This document shows positions 1-5,917 of a stretch of DNA of 5,917 nt, in pieces. The translations under genes and the position numbers were made by a program. The stretch comes from an uncultured Lachnospiraceae bacterium. Its GTDB lineage: Bacteria > Bacillota > Clostridia > Lachnospirales > Lachnospiraceae. The notes beneath the pieces were generated by a model. The model saw only the letters and a list, made by a program, of their open reading frames with translations. It ran no database searches and was not told the DNA's origin. Each line of letters begins with the position of its first letter. The stretch's first letter is position 1. The stretch lies in the NCBI GenBank assembly GCA_902803355.1, contig CADCPP010000077.1:1-5917 (forward strand). Direction: 5' to 3'.

Positions 1-730
1 CGTTGTCAGCAAGCTGCTCGGCCGCTATAAAGTCGAAGCCGAACTCTACAAGCCGAAGGTGGCTTACCGCGAGACGATCCTTGGTTCCGTCCACGTACAG
101 GGCAAGCACAAAAAGCAGTCCGGCGGTCACGGCCAGTACGGCGACGTCGTGATGGATTTCGAACCGAGCGGTGATCTGGAAACTCCTTATGTGTTCGAAG
201 AGAAGATCGTGGGCGGCGTGGTGCCGAAGAACTACTTCCCTGCGGTGGAAAAAGGTCTGCAGGAAATGGTCGTGAAGGGCCCGCTTGCCGGTTATCCCAT
301 CGTCGGTCTGAAGGCCTCTCTGGTCTATGGTTCCTACCATCCGGTCGACTCTTCGGAAATGGCCTTCAAACTTGCCACCCATCTGGCGGTCAAGAACTGC
401 TTCAAGGAAAAGGCATCGAAGCCCGTCCTGCTTGAACCGATCGCGAGCGTAAAGGTCAAAGTTCCGGATAAGTTCACCGGCGATGTCATGGGCGATATGA
501 ACAAGCGCCGCGGCCGTGTGCTCGGTATGGAACCCGATCACAAGGGCAACCAGATCATCATGGCGGAGTGCCCGATGGCAGAGCTTTTCGGTTACAACAC
601 CGATCTGCGTTCCATGACCGGCGGTATCGGCAGCTTCAGCTATGAATTTGCCCGCTATGAACAGGCTCCTTCGGATATCCAGGAGAAGGAGATCGCTGCC
701 CGCGCAGCCGAAAACGAAGACGAAGAATAA
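1..730 (+). CDS. fusA: Elongation factor G family protein (EF-G paralogue type), C-terminal part, 5' end outside window
   Basis: Partial gene; the first whole codon is at base 2, the stop is TAA at 728-730, and 242 residues are visible. The GTPase domain lies upstream. What remains is the end of domain III, then domain IV starting near VAYRETI, then domain V from about LLEPIASVKV. EF-G is a cytosolic GTPase that moves tRNA and mRNA through the ribosome, and domain IV enters the decoding site. The GSYHPVDSSE loop keeps the His matching His583 of E. coli EF-G (visible residue 113), and the FGYNTDLRSMT stretch of domain V is intact. The wording GKHKKQSGGHGQYGDV fits the second EF-G type found beside canonical EF-G in many Firmicutes, whereas canonical EF-G usually reads SGGRGQYGHV there. 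The symbol is therefore family-level only. The protein ends in an acidic tail (ENEDEE). A GTG at 59 is an internal Val codon, not a start. Family assignment is sure; paralogue type is likely. Confidence -1.
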   Translation, partial: VVSKLLGRYKVEAELYKPKVAYRETILGSVHVQGKHKKQSGGHGQYGDVVMDFEPSGDLETPYVFEEKIVGGVVPKNYFPAVEKGLQEMVVKGPLAGYPIVGLKASLVYGSYHPVDSSEMAFKLATHLAVKNCFKEKASKPVLLEPIASVKVKVPDKFTGDVMGDMNKRRGRVLGMEPDHKGNQIIMAECPMAELFGYNTDLRSMTGGIGSFSYEFARYEQAPSDIQEKEIAARAAENEDEE

Positions 731-745
731 TGCGTCTTTCCTCAG

Positions 746-776
746 AAAGCGGAGAGCCATCCGGTTCTCCGCTTTT
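746..776 (+). terminator. Intrinsic terminator after the EF-G gene
   Basis: A 13-bp stem pairs 746-758 with 763-775 around the 4-base loop ATCC. All pairs are Watson-Crick except one G-T. The right arm ends in TTTT (773-776), so the U tract is short but the GC-rich stem is strong. It begins 16 bases after the EF-G stop codon and should end that transcript, perhaps with some readthrough into the next gene. Confidence -1.
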
Positions 777-808
777 GTCAGAATTAGAGAAAATCGTTGT
801 AAACAGCC

Positions 809-812
809 GGAG
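809..812 (+). promoter_or_regulatory. Ribosome binding site (GGAG) that fixes the start at 819
   Basis: GGAG lies 6 bases before ATG 819. The open frame extends upstream to an ATG at 642, but that start would lie inside the EF-G gene, would read through the terminator hairpin and would bury the signal peptide. The 819 start is clearly better. Confidence -1.
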
Positions 813-818
813 ATCTGC

Positions 819-1820
819 ATGAAAAAACACCCCGGATTTTTTATTGTGACAGCGTTGCTGCTGCTTTTGGCATGCGGCACCATTTCGCGTGCCGCGATTT
901 CCGAACCGAAGGACTTCCGGATCCTGTATGTTTCCGAATCCGGTGAAGAACTTGAACGCATTGAGTATTCGGTCTATGCGGTCCAGCAGGTCTTTCTGGA
1001 TAAGCTGCAGGAGACGGCCTACATCGATCCCAATGGCTATGAATACCGCGCAGCCGGCTTCCGCTGGCAGAGCTGGCCGGGGAAGCACTATACCGGCACA
1101 GCCTCAAACGAGCGGTCCATGGGCTATGAGGGGATCGTCGATGCCCTTCGCCGCGCGTATAACTCGATGGATCCGCCCTGGTCGCTGCAGGCTTCGATCG
1201 TTATGCATCCCACCGGAGCCAAATACAACGCGGAAAACAAGATCCGCATTATCTGGATGAATCAGGATCAGGACCCCGTCAGGGAAGAAGAGGCCCTGAT
1301 CGGCCGCGGAGAGAGCTACACGGACACGCCGCCTGAGGGTTACAAGATCCTGTCGGTCAAGGCGTACATGCTGGATGTCTGGAAGATCAACAATGAGCTG
1401 ACGATCGATCCAGAGCGCCCTGCCCTGCAGTATGACAAGTTCTGCGATGAATACTCGATCATCTATACGCTGGAGCTTTCGAAAGAGGAAGAAGATGAGC
1501 TCCGCGGCCTGAATACGGAGTCAAGCGAAGAAGAATCAGGCAGCGCGGAAGAAACAGCGTCAGATCCCGCGGAGAGCAGCGAAACAACGCAGCCTCAGAC
1601 CGAAAAAGCGGCAAATACGTCTGCAGCCTATCCTGCGGAAAACGCTTCGGATGTGCCGCTGCCTTCCACGGCGAAAGCGGATGAGAGCTTTTCGTCAGGC
1701 GGAAACCGGACCACCCTCATTATCGGCCTTGTGATCGGGATCGTCGTGATCTATGTCGCGATCCTCGTGATCGGAACCTCACGGAGCAAAAACAAGAAAA
1801 AAGGCCGAAAAAGATTATAA
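819..1820 (+). CDS. Predicted secreted, membrane-anchored protein of unknown function (333 aa)
   Basis: I do not recognise this family. Seen in the sequence: a basic N-terminus (MKKH), a hydrophobic core at about residues 7-18, and two possible cleavage sites, a lipobox-like LLAC ending at Cys19 or a signal peptidase I site after SRA (Ala25). A mixed alpha/beta-looking region follows at about 29-219, rich in Tyr and Trp (for example FRWQSWPGKHY) and with one Cys at 209. A Ser/Glu/Thr/Ala-rich, probably disordered linker spans about 220-297, then a single membrane helix at 298-318 and a Lys/Arg tail to 333. This is a type I layout: the globular domain outside the membrane on a flexible stalk, the tail in the cytoplasm. 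There is no LPXTG motif. Codon and base use resemble the neighbours, so transfer is not indicated. No good promoter is visible in the 42 bases after the upstream terminator; expression may come from readthrough or a weak promoter. No clear terminator follows. Coding status is well supported; function is unknown. Confidence -1.
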   Translation: MKKHPGFFIVTALLLLLACGTISRAAISEPKDFRILYVSESGEELERIEYSVYAVQQVFLDKLQETAYIDPNGYEYRAAGFRWQSWPGKHYTGTASNERSMGYEGIVDALRRAYNSMDPPWSLQASIVMHPTGAKYNAENKIRIIWMNQDQDPVREEEALIGRGESYTDTPPEGYKILSVKAYMLDVWKINNELTIDPERPALQYDKFCDEYSIIYTLELSKEEEDELRGLNTESSEEESGSAEETASDPAESSETTQPQTEKAANTSAAYPAENASDVPLPSTAKADESFSSGGNRTTLIIGLVIGIVVIYVAILVIGTSRSKNKKKGRKRL

Positions 1821-1858
1821 GGCCTGAGGCAACATAACAAATCGGTATAGCGACGGCC

Positions 1859-1887
1859 TTGACTTGCTATTTTATTTCGCTTATACT
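1859..1887 (+). promoter_or_regulatory. Sigma-A/sigma-70-type promoter for the dehydrogenase gene
   Basis: The -35 box is TTGACT (1859-1864) and the -10 box is TATACT (1882-1887), separated by exactly 17 bases of AT-rich DNA. Each box is one base from consensus. Transcription should begin near 1894, leaving a leader of roughly 70 bases before the start codon at 1967. Confidence -1.
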
Positions 1888-1908
1888 TTTCTTAATAAAA
1901 ATGATATA

Positions 1909-1935
1909 TTTCCGTGTGGAGAGGTCACACGGAAA
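1909..1935 (+). repeat. Perfect 10-bp inverted repeat in the predicted 5' leader
   Basis: Arm TTTCCGTGTG (1909-1918) is the exact reverse complement of CACACGGAAA (1926-1935), with the 7-base centre GAGAGGT between them. It starts about 15 bases after the predicted transcription start and ends 20 bases before the GGAG ribosome site. No U tract follows, so it is not a standard terminator. It could be an operator for a dimeric regulator, or an RNA stem-loop that stabilises the mRNA or affects its expression. The symmetry is seen; any role is inference. Confidence -1.
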
Positions 1936-1955
1936 CGCGTAAAAATACACAATAA

Positions 1956-1959
1956 GGAG
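1956..1959 (+). promoter_or_regulatory. Ribosome binding site (GGAG) that fixes the start at 1967
   Basis: GGAG is 7 bases before ATG 1967. The in-frame ATG at 1961 is only 1 base from it, too close to be used, so the protein should begin MKCLIIDK. Confidence -1.
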
Positions 1960-1966
1960 TATGAAC

Positions 1967-2902
1967 ATGAAGTGTCTGATCATTGACAAGGTGGATGCCT
2001 GCATCGCGGAAGAACTCGGCAAAGTCATGGAGGTTGAGGTTTCTGAAAAGATGCCCCTTACCAAGGCCGAATTAAAGGAAAAGATCGGGGCAGTCGATGT
2101 CCTGATCATGCGTGTGGACCCGGCGATCGACGCGGAGCTGCTGGATGCGGCGAAACAGTTAAAGTTTATCGGTGTGTGCTCAGTCGGCCTGAACCATATC
2201 GATTTGGAGGCGGCAAAGGCGCACGGCGTGATCGTGCAGAACGCCCCCGGCCTGAACGGCAATGCTGTGGCTGAGCTGACGCTGTGCAAGATGCTGGAAC
2301 TGGCGCGCAACACCATCACCGCCAACAATGATGTCAAGATCAAACGGGAATGGAACAAGTATAAATTCATGGGCTCTGAGCTGAAGGGAAAGACCGTCGG
2401 TATTCTGGGCTTTGGCCGTATCGGACAGCGTGTCGGCTTCCTGTGCCGCGCCTTCGGCATGAAGGTCCTTGCCTACGACCCCTACCTTCCCATGGAGATC
2501 TTTGAAAAAGAAGAAGCCCAGGGCACTCAGACCGATCCTTTCTTCGTGCTGCACAATGCCGACTTTGTGACCATCCATGTTCCGCTGAACGATGAGACGC
2601 GCAACCTGGTCTGCAAGGAACAGATCGATCAGATGCGTCCCGGCGCTTTTGTGCTGAACATGAGCCGCGGCGGCATCGTCAACGAAGAGGATGCCTATGA
2701 AGCGCTGAAGAACGGCAAGCTCGGCGGTTATGCCACAGACGTCATGGCAGAAGAGCTTGATGAAGGCGCCGAATTCGACAGCCCGCTGTTTGAATGCGAC
2801 AACTTTATCGTGACCCCTCACATCGGGGCACAGTCCGTTGATGCGGCGAAGGCCATCGGTGAATTCATCACCGGCAAGTGCAAGGAAGCGCTTGGCCTGT
2901 AA
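1967..2902 (+). CDS. NAD-dependent D-2-hydroxyacid dehydrogenase, phosphoglycerate dehydrogenase-like
   Basis: Complete, 311 residues, TAA stop. The family interconverts D-2-hydroxy acids and 2-keto acids with NAD(H) in the cytosol; members include 3-phosphoglycerate dehydrogenase (first step of serine synthesis), glycerate/hydroxypyruvate reductase and D-lactate dehydrogenase. The substrate-binding half is split around a Rossmann domain. The nucleotide loop is GFGRIG (148-153), and Asp171 in AYDPY should hold the adenosine ribose, favouring NAD over NADP. The catalytic triad is present: Arg234 (SRGG), Glu262 or Glu263 (DVMAEE) and His285 (TPHIGA). The usual DVFEEEP wording is altered to DVMAEELDEG, which suggests a subfamily rather than a textbook SerA. 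There is no C-terminal ACT domain, so the serine feedback site of long PGDHs is absent. It has its own promoter and terminator, hence probably a single-gene transcript. No serC or serB lies nearby to prove a serine role. Family certain; substrate open. Confidence -1.
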   Translation: MKCLIIDKVDACIAEELGKVMEVEVSEKMPLTKAELKEKIGAVDVLIMRVDPAIDAELLDAAKQLKFIGVCSVGLNHIDLEAAKAHGVIVQNAPGLNGNAVAELTLCKMLELARNTITANNDVKIKREWNKYKFMGSELKGKTVGILGFGRIGQRVGFLCRAFGMKVLAYDPYLPMEIFEKEEAQGTQTDPFFVLHNADFVTIHVPLNDETRNLVCKEQIDQMRPGAFVLNMSRGGIVNEEDAYEALKNGKLGGYATDVMAEELDEGAEFDSPLFECDNFIVTPHIGAQSVDAAKAIGEFITGKCKEALGL

Positions 2903-2937
2903 AGCTGCAGGGGCATGATTTGATTCATCAACTGAGC

Positions 2938-2966
2938 AAAAGGAGCGGTATTAAGCCGCTCCTTTT
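2938..2966 (+). terminator. Intrinsic terminator after the dehydrogenase gene
   Basis: A perfect 11-bp stem pairs AAAAGGAGCGG (2938-2948) with CCGCTCCTTTT (2956-2966) around a 7-base loop. The U tract is 4 bases, and the A-rich left arm pairs with it. It lies 36 bases after the stop codon and just before the leuS promoter, isolating the two units. Confidence -1.
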
Positions 2967-2983
2967 GATTGTTTCCGGCTGTC

Positions 2984-3011
2984 TTGACAAATGCCGAAAA
3001 ACTCGTAAAAT
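2984..3011 (+). promoter_or_regulatory. Sigma-A/sigma-70-type promoter for leuS
   Basis: A consensus -35 box TTGACA (2984-2989) and -10 box TAAAAT (3006-3011) are separated by 16 bases. The predicted start near 3018 gives a leader of only about 33 bases. That is too short for a T-box riboswitch, which controls many Firmicutes aminoacyl-tRNA synthetase genes. Confidence -1.
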
Positions 3012-3051
3012 AGTAAGCTGACAATTTATAAAAGAAAGCAGTCTGACCATT

Positions 3052-5460
3052 ATGATGACACCTTACGAACCGAAAACGATCGAGCCGAAATGGCAGAAGA
3101 TCTGGGATGAAAAGAAGGCCTTTGCGGCCACGGATGACTATACCAAGCCGAAGTATTACGCCCTGGTCGAGTTCCCCTATCCCTCCGGACAGGGACTGCA
3201 CGTAGGCCATCCCCGTCCGTATACCGCGCTGGATATCATTGCGCGGAAGCGCCGGATGGAAGGCTACAACGTGCTCTATCCCATGGGCTGGGACGCGTTC
3301 GGCCTGCCCACGGAAAACTATGCCATCAAGAATCATATCCATCCGCGTATCGTCACGCAGCGGAACGTGGCGCGGTTTAAACAGCAGCTGCAGAGCCTCG
3401 GCTATTCCTTCGACTGGGACCGCGAGATCAATACGACGGATCCGAATTATTATCACTGGACCCAGTGGATCTTCCTGAAACTGTTCAAGGCGGGGCTTGC
3501 GTACAAGACAGAGATGCCCATCAACTGGTGCACCTCCTGTAAGGTCGGTCTGGCCAATGAAGAGGTCGTGAACGGACGCTGCGAGCGCTGCGGTGCAGAG
3601 GTCATCCGCAAGATGCAGACGCAGTGGATGCTGAAGATCACCAACTACGCAGACAAGCTGATCGACGGCCTGGACAGCGTGGATTTCATTGAGCGCGTCA
3701 AGGTCTCCCAGAAGAACTGGATCGGCCGTTCCACCGGCGCCGAGGTGGATTTCTCTATTGAGGATTCGGAAGACAAGCTGAGGATCTACACCACAAGACC
3801 CGATACCATCTTCGGTGCGACGTACATGGTCCTTTCGCCGGAGCATCCGTTTATCAACAAATATGCAGAGCGCATTCAGAATATGGACGAGGTCATTGCT
3901 TACCGTGAGGTGGCTGCGAAGAAATCGGATTTTGAGCGCTCAGAACTTGCCAAGGATAAGACCGGCGTGGAGCTGAAGGGCCTGCGTGCGGTCAATCCGG
4001 CCACCGGAGAGACGATCCCCATCTGGACGTCGGATTACGTGCTCATGAGCTACGGGACCGGTGCCATCATGGCTGTTCCCGCGCATGATGAGCGCGACTG
4101 GGAATTTGCCAAAAAGTTCGGCCTGCCGATCATTGAGGTCGTTGCCGGCGGCAATGTTGACGAAGCTGCCTTCACGGATGTGCAGACTGGAAAGATGGTC
4201 AACAGCGGTTTCCTGAACGGCCTCGAGGTGGCTGAAGCCAAAAAGTCGATCACAGTCTGGCTGGAGGAAAAGGGGCTCGGCCATGCCAAGACGAATTACA
4301 AGCTCCGTGACTGGGTCTTCAGCCGCCAGCGCTACTGGGGCGAACCCATCCCGATCGTGAAATGCGAACACTGCGGTTATGTTCCGCTTCCGGAAGAAGA
4401 GCTTCCGCTGCTCCTGCCTGAAGTAGACAGCTATATGCCGACGGATACCGGTGAGTCACCGCTTGCCGCGATGACGGACTGGGTCAACACGACCTGCCCC
4501 TGCTGCGGCAGGCCGGCAAAGCGGGCGACCGATACCATGCCTCAGTGGGCCGGTTCTTCCTGGTACTTCCTGAGATACACCGATCCTCACAATGAAAAGG
4601 CACTGGCTTCCCCGGAAGCCCTGAAATATTGGATGCCTGTCGACTGGTACAACGGCGGCATGGAGCACACCACGCTGCACCTTCTGTATTCGCGTTTCTG
4701 GCACCGTTTCCTGTACGATGAAGGCGTCGTGCCCTGCCCTGAGCCTTATCAGAAGCGGACGAGCCACGGCATGATCCTCGGCGAAAACGGCGAGAAGATG
4801 TCCAAGTCCCGCGGCAATGTGGTCAACCCGGACGACATCGTCAGTGAATTCGGCGCGGATACCCTGCGCACCTATGAGATGTTCATCGGGGCCTTCGAAC
4901 TGGCTGCGGCCTGGTCTACCGAAGGCGTCAAAGGCTGCCGGAAGTTCCTGGAGCGTGTCTGGAAGCTGCAGGAGATGCTGACGGACGAAGAAGGGTATTC
5001 CGCTGCGATGGAGACCCGCATGCATCAGACCATCAAGAAGGTCTCCTCGGATTTCGAATCCATGAAATTCAACACTGCCATTGCGGCAATGATGAGCCTG
5101 GTGAACGACTTTTACCGTGCCGGCAAGGTGACAAAGGGCGAGTTTTCCACCCTGCTTAAGCTGCTGAACCCCGTTGCTCCGCACATGACGGAAGAGCTTT
5201 GGGAACAGAATATCGGCAAGGGCTATGTTTTTGAACAGTCCTGGCCGCAGTATGATGAGGCGAAGACCGTGGAGCAGACGGTGGAGATCGCGCTCCAGAT
5301 CAACGGCAAGATGCGCGGCACCATGCTGATCGAGAAGGACGCGCCGAAGGATGAGGTGCTGGCAAAGGCAAAAGAAGCCCTGGCCGGGAGACTGGAAGGC
5401 GTCAGTATCGTGAAAGAGATCTATATCCCCGGTAAGATCGTCAATCTGGTGGTCCGCTGA
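3052..5460 (+). CDS. leuS: Leucyl-tRNA synthetase
   Basis: Complete, 802 residues, normal for bacterial LeuRS. This cytosolic class Ia enzyme joins leucine to tRNA-Leu using ATP and hydrolyses mischarged tRNA. The HIGH motif is HVGH (50-53) and the KMSKS motif is exact (582-586). A zinc knuckle is likely at Cys160, Cys163, Cys177 and Cys180. The CP1 editing domain shows TTRPD (247-251) and VPAHDERD, with the conserved editing Asp at 346. A second set of four Cys (438, 441, 482, 485) suggests another metal site. The anticodon-binding helical domain contains NPVAPHMTEELWE, and the C-terminal module ends the protein. Several motifs (HPRPYTALD, GLPTENYA, YNGGMEHTTLH) differ from the B. subtilis-type forms (HPEGYTATD, GLPAEQYA, YIGGAEHA). 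The start is ATG 3052 or the adjacent in-frame ATG 3055; no strong ribosome site is present, only a purine run near 3031-3037. It has its own promoter and probably shares its transcript with the following GTPase gene. Confidence -1.
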   Translation: MMTPYEPKTIEPKWQKIWDEKKAFAATDDYTKPKYYALVEFPYPSGQGLHVGHPRPYTALDIIARKRRMEGYNVLYPMGWDAFGLPTENYAIKNHIHPRIVTQRNVARFKQQLQSLGYSFDWDREINTTDPNYYHWTQWIFLKLFKAGLAYKTEMPINWCTSCKVGLANEEVVNGRCERCGAEVIRKMQTQWMLKITNYADKLIDGLDSVDFIERVKVSQKNWIGRSTGAEVDFSIEDSEDKLRIYTTRPDTIFGATYMVLSPEHPFINKYAERIQNMDEVIAYREVAAKKSDFERSELAKDKTGVELKGLRAVNPATGETIPIWTSDYVLMSYGTGAIMAVPAHDERDWEFAKKFGLPIIEVVAGGNVDEAAFTDVQTGKMVNSGFLNGLEVAEAKKSITVWLEEKGLGHAKTNYKLRDWVFSRQRYWGEPIPIVKCEHCGYVPLPEEELPLLLPEVDSYMPTDTGESPLAAMTDWVNTTCPCCGRPAKRATDTMPQWAGSSWYFLRYTDPHNEKALASPEALKYWMPVDWYNGGMEHTTLHLLYSRFWHRFLYDEGVVPCPEPYQKRTSHGMILGENGEKMSKSRGNVVNPDDIVSEFGADTLRTYEMFIGAFELAAAWSTEGVKGCRKFLERVWKLQEMLTDEEGYSAAMETRMHQTIKKVSSDFESMKFNTAIAAMMSLVNDFYRAGKVTKGEFSTLLKLLNPVAPHMTEELWEQNIGKGYVFEQSWPQYDEAKTVEQTVEIALQINGKMRGTMLIEKDAPKDEVLAKAKEALAGRLEGVSIVKEIYIPGKIVNLVVR

Positions 5461-5491
5461 GAGAAGAATATGGGTTGTCCCTCCAGGGGAT

Positions 5492-5499
5492 AAAAGGAG
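5492..5499 (+). promoter_or_regulatory. Ribosome binding site for the CobW-like GTPase
   Basis: AAAAGGAG ends 5 bases before ATG 5505. It is a much stronger site than the one before leuS, so the downstream gene can be translated well from a shared mRNA. Confidence -1.
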
Positions 5500-5504
5500 A
5501 AAAG

Positions 5505-5917
5505 ATGACAAAAGTTACTATTATTTCCGGCTTTTTAGGCGCAGGAAAGACAACATTTATCCGTAAACTGATCGAAGAAGTCTATGCCGGCGAAAAGATC
5601 GTTCTGATTGAAAACGAGTATGGCGAGATCGGCATCGATGCAGGCTTTCTGAAGGATGCCGGCGTACAGATCACGGAGATGAATTCCGGCTGCATCTGCT
5701 GCACGCTGGTCGGCGATTTTACCGAAGCCCTGCAGAAGGTGGTCGCACAGTTCCAGCCGGAACGCATCATCATTGAGCCGTCCGGCGTGGGCAAGCTGTC
5801 CGATATCGTGTCGGCGTTGGAACGCGTAAAAAGCGTCGTTCCGGATCTGGCCGTGACCGAGCGCATCACCGTCGTGGACGAGAAAAAGGCGAAGGTCTAT
5901 CTGCGCAACTTCGGCGA
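5505..5917 (+). CDS. COG0523/CobW-family P-loop GTPase (G3E family), N-terminal part, 3' end outside window
   Basis: Partial; 137 codons are visible and the frame is open to the window end. Members are cytosolic GTPases that act in metal handling: zinc metallochaperones (ZNG1, YeiR), YjiA, CobW in cobalamin synthesis, and nitrile hydratase activators. The Walker A loop is GFLGAGKT (9-16). The family segment ENEYGEIGID occupies 36-45. The hallmark CxCC metal motif is C63-I-C65-C66, and the Walker B/switch II region reads EPSGVGKL (91-98). The C-terminal CobW_C domain would lie beyond the window. The gene begins 44 bases after leuS with no terminator between them, apart from a weak 5-bp hairpin (GTCCC/GGGAT, near 5476-5490), so co-transcription is likely. 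No obvious zinc-regulator (Zur) palindrome is seen upstream. Family assignment is firm; the metal and client are unknown, and no cobalamin or nitrile hydratase gene is visible nearby. Confidence -1.
   Translation, partial: MTKVTIISGFLGAGKTTFIRKLIEEVYAGEKIVLIENEYGEIGIDAGFLKDAGVQITEMNSGCICCTLVGDFTEALQKVVAQFQPERIIIEPSGVGKLSDIVSALERVKSVVPDLAVTERITVVDEKKAKVYLRNFG

Noticed and set aside
775..803. Possible promoter for the envelope protein (TTGTCA at 775 with a TTGTAA-like -10)
   Set aside because: The -10 matches consensus poorly and the -35 overlaps the terminator's right arm. Not strong enough to list.
642..818. Upstream extension of the envelope protein to an ATG at 642
   Set aside because: It would overlap the EF-G gene, cross the terminator hairpin and place the signal sequence 59 residues in. 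The GGAG before 819 decides the start.
1801..1860. Complementary GGCC-containing segments (AAGGCCG 1801-1807, GGCCT 1821-1825, CGGCCTT 1854-1860) as a terminator or switch
   Set aside because: The stems are only 5-7 bp with long loops, no U tract follows directly, and GGCC is self-complementary, so chance pairing is easy.
2920..2931. Small palindrome TTGATTCATCAA after the dehydrogenase stop codon
   Set aside because: The arms are only 5 bp and the centre is 2 bases; it is upstream of a terminator rather than at a promoter. Probably chance.
2818..3846. Long open frame of 342 codons on the minus strand, opposite the dehydrogenase end and the start of leuS
   Set aside because: It lies antisense to a clear leuS gene, spans a terminator and promoter, and its translation shows no recognisable domain. 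It is a by-product of GC-rich codon use on the + strand.
4456..5511. Long open frame of 351 codons on the minus strand, opposite the second half of leuS
   Set aside because: It is fully antisense to conserved leuS motifs, including KMSKS, and its translation looks like no known protein. Treated as a shadow.
1..5917. Search for mobile elements, CRISPR repeats, tRNA or rRNA genes, defence or toxin systems
   Set aside because: No repeated spacers, transposase motifs, tRNA-like arms or paired toxin-antitoxin frames were seen; the intergenic spaces are all under 150 bases and are explained by promoters, terminators and leaders.

Overview
The window looks like an ordinary chromosomal segment from a Gram-positive-type anaerobe, most likely a Bacillota (Firmicutes) member near Clostridia. 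This rests on strong GGAG ribosome sites, sigma-A-like promoters, short intrinsic terminators, a second-type EF-G, and a leucyl-tRNA synthetase and CobW-like GTPase whose wording resembles clostridial homologues as I remember them. The lineage is an inference; no rRNA or other marker is present. Coding DNA is fairly GC-rich and the spacers are AT-rich. All five genes are on the + strand, and the first and last are cut by the window ends.

Layout. 1-730: C-terminal third of an EF-G family translation GTPase, closed by a strong hairpin terminator (746-776). 819-1820: an unrecognised 333-residue secreted or membrane-anchored protein with an N-terminal signal sequence, a globular domain, a Ser/Glu-rich linker, a C-terminal membrane helix and a basic tail. 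1821-1966: a spacer with a near-consensus promoter (1859-1887) and a perfect 10-bp inverted repeat in the predicted 5' leader. 1967-2902: a D-2-hydroxyacid dehydrogenase (phosphoglycerate dehydrogenase-like, no ACT domain) followed by a terminator (2938-2966). 2984-3011: a promoter for leuS (3052-5460), a complete leucyl-tRNA synthetase. 5505-5917: the start of a COG0523/CobW-type P-loop GTPase, 44 bases after leuS and probably on the same transcript.

The genes do not form one pathway. Terminators and promoters split them into at least three units: the EF-G end, the dehydrogenase, and leuS plus the GTPase. How the envelope protein is transcribed is unclear. Two genes serve translation, one central or amino-acid metabolism and one probably metal handling. 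I see no mobile element, CRISPR array, tRNA, rRNA or defence system, and no convincing new multi-gene system. The least explained items are the envelope protein and the inverted repeat upstream of the dehydrogenase.
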